Shown here: one piece after another, positions 58,547-64,000 of the stretch
Position numbering within the stretch: position 1 is the first letter of the stretch
How the letters are laid out: the number at the start of each line of letters is the position of its first letter
Source of the DNA: Mariannaea sp. PMI_226
Lineage: Eukaryota > Ascomycota > Sordariomycetes > Hypocreales > Nectriaceae
Reading direction: 5' to 3'
Assembly: GCA_024336345.1 (NCBI GenBank)
Contig: JANFOG010000002.1
Span: 2,418,001 to 2,482,000, forward strand
Length of the DNA: 64,000 nucleotides
Program-made: the position numbers and the translations under genes
Notes under the pieces: generated by a model
What the model was told of the DNA's origin: nothing
Database searches by the model: none
Seen by the model: the letters and a program-made list of their open reading frames with translations, nothing else

Positions 58547-61500
58547 ATGTCGACTGCATCCCGCAGCTCCTGGATCGGCCGCCGTGCCAACAGCAGCAAA
58601 GACGCTGGAAGGGCTCGTACTGCCTCAAGGGCCCATACCGTCATCGTCGAACATGACGATGCTCGCAGTTTCGCCCTGCGCGCAGCCTATCTGCATTACC
58701 TCCTCCAACCTAAGACGAAGCGAAAACAATATGTCCCCGCCCCGAAGCCGGCTGCGCGATCGCACACCAGCGTCGGCCAACTCGTGCAGGAGTATTCATC
58801 GGGATCCTCTTCTGGCTTGAAGCTCCCCCATAGCTTCAGCGGCACTGTCCTCGAGCGTGTTAGCGGCGTCCTCACCGGCAGCGAGCGTCTCCCTGGCTTC
58901 AACGATGCCGCCGTCAAGAGGTCCTTCGCCGAAGCCTACACCGCCTTCTCCGAACGCAACTTCCGCAAAACCATCGACAAGGAGAGGAAGCTTGAGCCTC
59001 TGATCCTCATATTCTATTCCTCGGCCTCCAAGGCTGCTATGAAGGGGAACGCTCCCGATGACAACTCTTGGAAGCTCCTCCCCGACAGACACCTCGCCCT
59101 CTTTGTTCGACTAGTTGCCGCAATCCTGCGTGATATTGGTCACGATCGTGACAAGCCTGAGCTCATGTCTAAGCTCAATTCCCTGGAGAAGAAGCTTCTC
59201 ACAAATGATCAACACCTTGTTAACGACGCAGAGACAACGGTGGAAGTAATCGTGCCTTTGAGTTATGACTTCAAGGATATGCCCCTGGTCCAAGTCGTTG
59301 CTAGCATTTTTGGCATGAGCCCTTCCGAGGCTCAGACAGAAATTAATGAGAAAAAGCAAGTGTGGACTGAGGAGGCTGCACTACAGGATCTTAAGTCATA
59401 TCAGGCCAGGATGAATTCGAATCTGCCTGGTGCGCTTCTTAGCCAGGATTTTGACCTCGAAGAATCCTTCACGGAGTGGAAGGAATCTGAGGCCCCTCAA
59501 CTTTCTAAAATGATCCTTGATATTCTCATGGCCAAGCCTGAGCTTGCGAAATCATCATCGGGGCTGGAAAAGGCCCTACCAAATCGTCCCCAGTCAAGCT
59601 TCAACGACAAAGCCTATGCAGACCTCAGTCGAGCACTATCCAACTCCACTGACGGTAGTCTAGCTTTCGACCCATCGCTCAATTTGGCCGCTCTCTCCCT
59701 CGGCGATGCCAGCATTAGAACTGTCGAGGAAGACATCTATACATTCATCCCACCTGAACCCAGGGCCTATTTCAAATACATCCTCCAGCAAGCCATGGGC
59801 TTTGACCAAATTCATGCGAACCCAGATCTTGACTACCAGCCACTGTCTCACCGATCCATGGATCTCCTGACTGAGCTCTGCGTCCGTTGGAGGATCCCGC
59901 AGTCCTCCAGGCTCATTGTTCTGCTCGAGGTAGCTGCTCGCAAGTTTGTTGACCGGGAGCTTGTCCCCGAGGAGCTGGACTCGGTGTTCGACTTTATCAA
60001 ATCACCACTTCCTGAAGCAAAAAAGGCTCCGCATATGCATATGTACACTGCTGGTCTCACCGAAATTGACTCAAGTCGATGGACCGTCCATGACTTTGCT
60101 ATATATCAGCACACGCTCTCTAGCATTCACGAAACGCTTCTGCGCGAACTTTACGATCTAATGGAAAAATGTTATGATGTAAAACCGCCTCAGATCGCTG
60201 CCGTCTTGTTTATTTTGGATCACCACATAATGCAAGACCCATGCTTCTCACCTAGGCCCGATGCTGCAAATGAATTTGCCGAACACCTCTCTCAGGCATT
60301 GCGACAGCGAGCGGCCGATGCATATCTCAAGTACATGGAGAAGGAGATCCCAGCCAACAAGGAAGAATGGGAATTCGGCCACGTTGTTGGGCTTGGCAAG
60401 ACTGTCATTAAGCTGTGCGACAGAATTAAGAAACGGTACAAGAAGACTCCTGAGATAATGGGAGTGAACCCACTAGCCATTCTCGTGCAAGAGGTTTTTC
60501 CTAGTTTCGAAGAAGACGCAAATGCTATCATCTCCACCATTCTTCACAATGCTGCCCAGAGCGAGGCCGATATCGATATTCAGGATGGCTTTGATTTGTA
60601 CAGGGAGTTAGTTGAGATCCGGCAGCTTCATCAGGAGTCACTGCCCGGTTCACCATTCGCATTCGGGATTGAGGAACTGCTAGTTGATTTTGTGTGGCGC
60701 TGGATTCGAGCTACGGAGGACAGGATGGAAGAGTACGTAGACCAGGCTATCAAACAAGATCAGTTCAAGGTCCGCACTGAGACCCCTGAGCAAGTGCCGC
60801 AGGACTCGGAGCGTCACAGTGTGTCCATCATCGACATGTTCATGCTTTTCAATCAGTCCATCGATCAGATTTTCAAGCTGGAGTGGAAAAATGAAGAGCA
60901 CCATGCTCGCTTCATGACAGCTCTTTCCAGAGCATTTTCCATTGGTATCGGTAAGTATTGTGAATTGGTTGATGCAAGCTTCGCCAAGGAAATGGATCGC
61001 CCATCCGCCGAGGAGCTGGCTGCACAGAACCAAACCACCCAAGAGAAATGGATGCAACTAGCAAAGGATGCCTGGAACAACAAGGATCGCGTTGAACCCT
61101 TTCAGTTCTATGCCGAGGTAGGTTTTGACTTTCACTTCTGCACCATTTGTGTCTGGATATACTGATATATGAAAAGTCATTTGTGAAACTTAACAATATT
61201 GAATACGCTATGCAAGAGCTGGACAAGCTCGAAAAGACAATGAACCCAGACGCTTGCGCCGAAGTCCTCGAGAGGATTGATGGACCTAAGAAGAAAGTTC
61301 GTAGGCCGAACAAGTACACGTTCACAATCAAGGTAGTTGAGGCCGAAGACCTCAAGGCTTGTGATCCCAACGGCTATAGTGATCCTTATGTTGTGTTCGG
61401 CGACGAATATCAGAAGCGCCTGCACAAGACTAGGATCATCAGCAAGAACCTCAATCCGCGGTGGGATGAGACGTTTGACGTCACGGTCCAAGGTCCTGTG

Positions 61501-62756
61501 AACTTGATCGCGACCATTTGGGACTACGATACGTTTGGTGATCACGATTATGTTGGCCGAACCTCACTCAAGCTCGATCCTGTCCATTTCAGCGACTACT
61601 TGCCTCGCGAGTTCTGGATGGACTTGGATTCGCAAGGTCGATTGCTGATCAGAGTCAGCATGGAAGGCGAGCGAGACGACATTCAATTCCATTTTGGCAA
61701 AGCTTTTCGACATCTCAAGCGGACGGAAAGAGACATGGTCCGCAAGATTACGGACAAGGTATGTGGCCCTAAAGGTTCAAATTTCATCGATGGGACCATG
61801 CTAACAGTTTTCAGCTTACATCCCAGATTAACTCGACGCTCTCTGTCGAGACACTTCGTCACCTTCTGGGTACTGGAGGCATCGGAGCATCAGTCACCAG
61901 TCTGTGGAAGAAGCGTGCCTCAACAGTGCCAACGGCAACTCCTAGCCAGATAGAATCCGCCCTCACACGCCTGTTCGCGTATTTCGATGAGAACTTTGCA
62001 ATCATGAAGCAAACACTAACCGAGGCCACCATGATTGCTGTTATGACGCGTCTCTGGAAGGAAGTTTTGATGGTCATCGAGATGCTGCTAGTTCCTCCAC
62101 TGTCGGAGAAGCCTTCTCAGAAGAAGCCGCTGACTCGCAAGGAGCTGGATGTGGTATATCACTGGCTAGAGATGCTTTTCAACTTCTTCAACGCAAAGGA
62201 CGAGCACTCGGGAGAGCAACTGGGAGTCCGTGCAGAAGTCCTGAAGTCGCCTAAGTGGCACGAGTTGGCTTCGTTGAACTTCTTCTACTTTGAGGATACT
62301 AATAGTCTGATCCGCGAGTCAGAGCGTATGGCAGCCGCCACAGCCCAGCGTGCACAGCAAGCCCTCGTGCAGCAGAGCACACAGCAGAACCGCCTATCCG
62401 CACCGCCTACTTTTGGGGCATCATTTGGTGGCGCAGGAGCATTTGCAAGCATGGGCACAATCAGACGGGGCAAGAGCATCATGATGAGCCGCAACCTGGG
62501 CACGATGCGCAAAGCCAAGGAAGACAAACGACGAGAGGCTCAGGCAGATCCAAGTGACGACATGATCCTGCGGATCCTGCGTATGCGACCTGAAGCGGTT
62601 CACTATCTCAAGGAGAGGCACCGTCAGAAGGAGAGGCAGGCAGCGACAGCGGCGGCAGCACTTATTGTTAAGAATAGCGTATCCCAGGGCTGGGGAGCCG
62701 GAGGCGCTCCGGCTTTCTCGGGCAACTTTGGGCGTAACAACTTACCGCGGCGATAA
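58547..62756 (+). CDS. Munc13/UNC13-like C2-domain protein (Ync13/Git1-like)
   Basis: Proteins of this group prime or tether exocytic vesicles; fission yeast Ync13 acts in exocytosis and cell-wall integrity during cytokinesis, and its relative Git1 in glucose/cAMP signalling. Three exons (58547-61117, 61177-61758, 61815-62756) give 1364 residues. The ATG at 58547 (MSTASRSSWIGRR) is the first in frame. The N-terminal region (about 50-560) is of the DUF810/Munc13-like helical type. A Munc13 homology domain 1 region falls near 560-830 (RWTVHDFAIYQHTLSSIHET). A C2 domain at about 903-1030 has the calcium-site segments KACDPNGYSDPYVVFG and WDYDTFGDHDYVG, so calcium binding is plausible. A second homology region follows (about 1060-1190), then an Ala/Gln-rich and a basic tail. 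Introns are short with standard signals. I cannot decide between Ync13 and Git1 as nearest relative. Confidence 0.92.
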
Positions 62757-64000
62757 GCACATTTGACGAGCATACGATAATCTTTCGAATCGAGTTCTCC
62801 GAGTAAGGAGGAGGAGGAGGGCGGTGGACTTAGCGCAAATTGGAATCAGGAATAGGTTTCTGAAGGACAGGAACGAAGATGGAAAGATGGTGGTTTGCTC
62901 ACCAGGTAGTTGTTTTTCTTTGTTTTTGTTTTTTTTCAAACTTCATAGTCTAGCTGGGCGGGAAGGCATCTGATACCCTCATTCGTACAGGTAGCAAGGT
63001 TGATTGTCGTTGAATTACTCTGGTCATTTTTCACAAGCAGCAAGAGAGTTGGGAGGGAGGTAGATGGGGAGTCGTAGTGTACCTCTAGGCATAGCAATGC
63101 GATTAGGAGGGGGAAGCATGGCTTGCTAGAGTTCAGGGGTAAACAGAATAGGAGTCGCAGCGAGTTTTTCTGAATCGTTTTGTTTGTTTTTTTGTTTTTC
63201 AAACTTCTTATCGTAATGAATGCTCTTCTCGCTCATAGCTGAATGACTTTGCAAAGGTTGCCATGATCGTTAAAACTCTCGTGAAGGTGAATTGGTTGCG
63301 TCGAGGACATATGTGCGTGAAGTCCATTGGATGTAGGACGCTGTCCTGGGTTTTATATCACGCAATCTCAGCTAGTTTTTCTTGCGTAGAGTATTACTTT
63401 TTGATCATCACTAGTTTCGCAGCTGGAAAAGTGTGACTGGTTGTACATGAGTTTATACAGATGTTGTATGTAGGAGGTCATCTCTCACGAGGGACACATG
63501 CGAAGGAAGTTGAAGGTTGACAATCACTTGATATTTTTGACAGACACATGGTAAAGCAAACTAGGACGGAAAAACATATGTATGAGATAGGGTCGCTTTC
63601 GCAGTTCATCCCATTGGAAACGTGGCCAGATAGCGGCGAGGCACTGCAGGAACAGACCCTCACAGTGAGCATCATGGTGCATAGCTTTGTTATAGTCTCG
63701 AATCAAAAATAATAGTCACATGCAGAGAGAGCAAAGGCGTAGTGGGCTGTGAAAGGGTAGGTGGAGAATACAAGTATGTAAGTAAGTAATCCTCCTTCGC
63801 GGTATCTTGTGTGTAGTCTACATGCTTCTCTAGGTGAATTTATATACGCGATGAGTGAACTACTATGAGTGGTGGGCAGTCATATGCTACGTATAGTACA
63901 GGACAGATGACAGAGATGACAGCAGCGATCACAATGGCGTTGATGGAACTTTAGTATCACGGCGGATAATTTAGTCGCACGCCCAGGAGCAAAGGCTGTG
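62757..64000. other. 3' flank and intergenic DNA to the window end
   Basis: No gene recognised. TTTTTG-type pyrimidine runs near 62905-62940 and 63175-63200 and scattered short frames are all that I see. A neighbouring gene may begin outside the window. Confidence 0.55.

Noticed and set aside
1..64000. CRISPR array, prophage, bacterial operon or secondary-metabolite cluster
   Set aside because: No regularly spaced repeats, phage genes, PKS/NRPS modules or grouped tailoring enzymes; gene structure is eukaryotic throughout.

Overview
This is a window of nuclear chromosome from a filamentous ascomycete, most likely a Sordariomycete and probably of the order Hypocreales. Genes are broken by short introns (about 50-170 bp) with GTAAGT/GTATGT-type donors, CTAAC/CTGAC branch points and pyrimidine-AG acceptors. 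Gene content is ordinary fungal housekeeping, and intergenic DNA is rich in scattered TACCTA/TAGGTA words. The order is inferred from protein character alone; I could not run a search.

Layout. 1-3.4 kb: a coiled-coil gene of unknown function whose frame is broken by an in-frame TAG. 4.5-7.4 kb: ADE13 (adenylosuccinate lyase) in 15 exons, several of them tiny. 7.9-9.3 kb (minus): ERJ5, an ER membrane J-protein. 9.3-14.8 kb: no protein gene seen, but two identical initiator tRNA-Met genes lie head to head 641 bp apart. 14.8-15.7 kb: a small SR-rich one-membrane-segment protein. 16.7-19.6 kb (minus): a large disordered Ser/Pro-rich protein. 19.6-26.4 kb: the longest stretch without a recognisable gene. 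26.4-28.9 kb: CGR1 (60S ribosome biogenesis) and a coiled-coil tail-anchored-like protein. 31.8-35.1 kb: a PX protein of the YPR097W/Lec1 family. 37.2-39.7 kb: SDH1. 40.6-41.8 kb (minus): a GRF zinc-finger protein. 43.4-44.9 kb (minus): eIF3m. 45.7-48.0 kb (minus): a Chk2/PRD-4 FHA kinase. 50.4-54.1 kb (minus): the ArfGAP Csx2. 58.5-62.8 kb: a Munc13-like C2 protein (Ync13/Git1-like).

The genes do not form one pathway or a biosynthetic cluster. They cover purine synthesis, respiration, translation (initiator tRNA, eIF3m, CGR1), DNA-damage signalling, ER folding and membrane traffic. I see no intact transposon, CRISPR array, rRNA gene or clear new system. The observations most worth checking are the nonsense codon in the first gene, the initiator tRNA pair, the ADE13 microexons, and a shared AAAATTT-type element upstream of CGR1 and eIF3m. 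Splice sites were chosen by eye. For every multi-exon gene the joined exons keep one reading frame, apart from the single TAG in the first gene.
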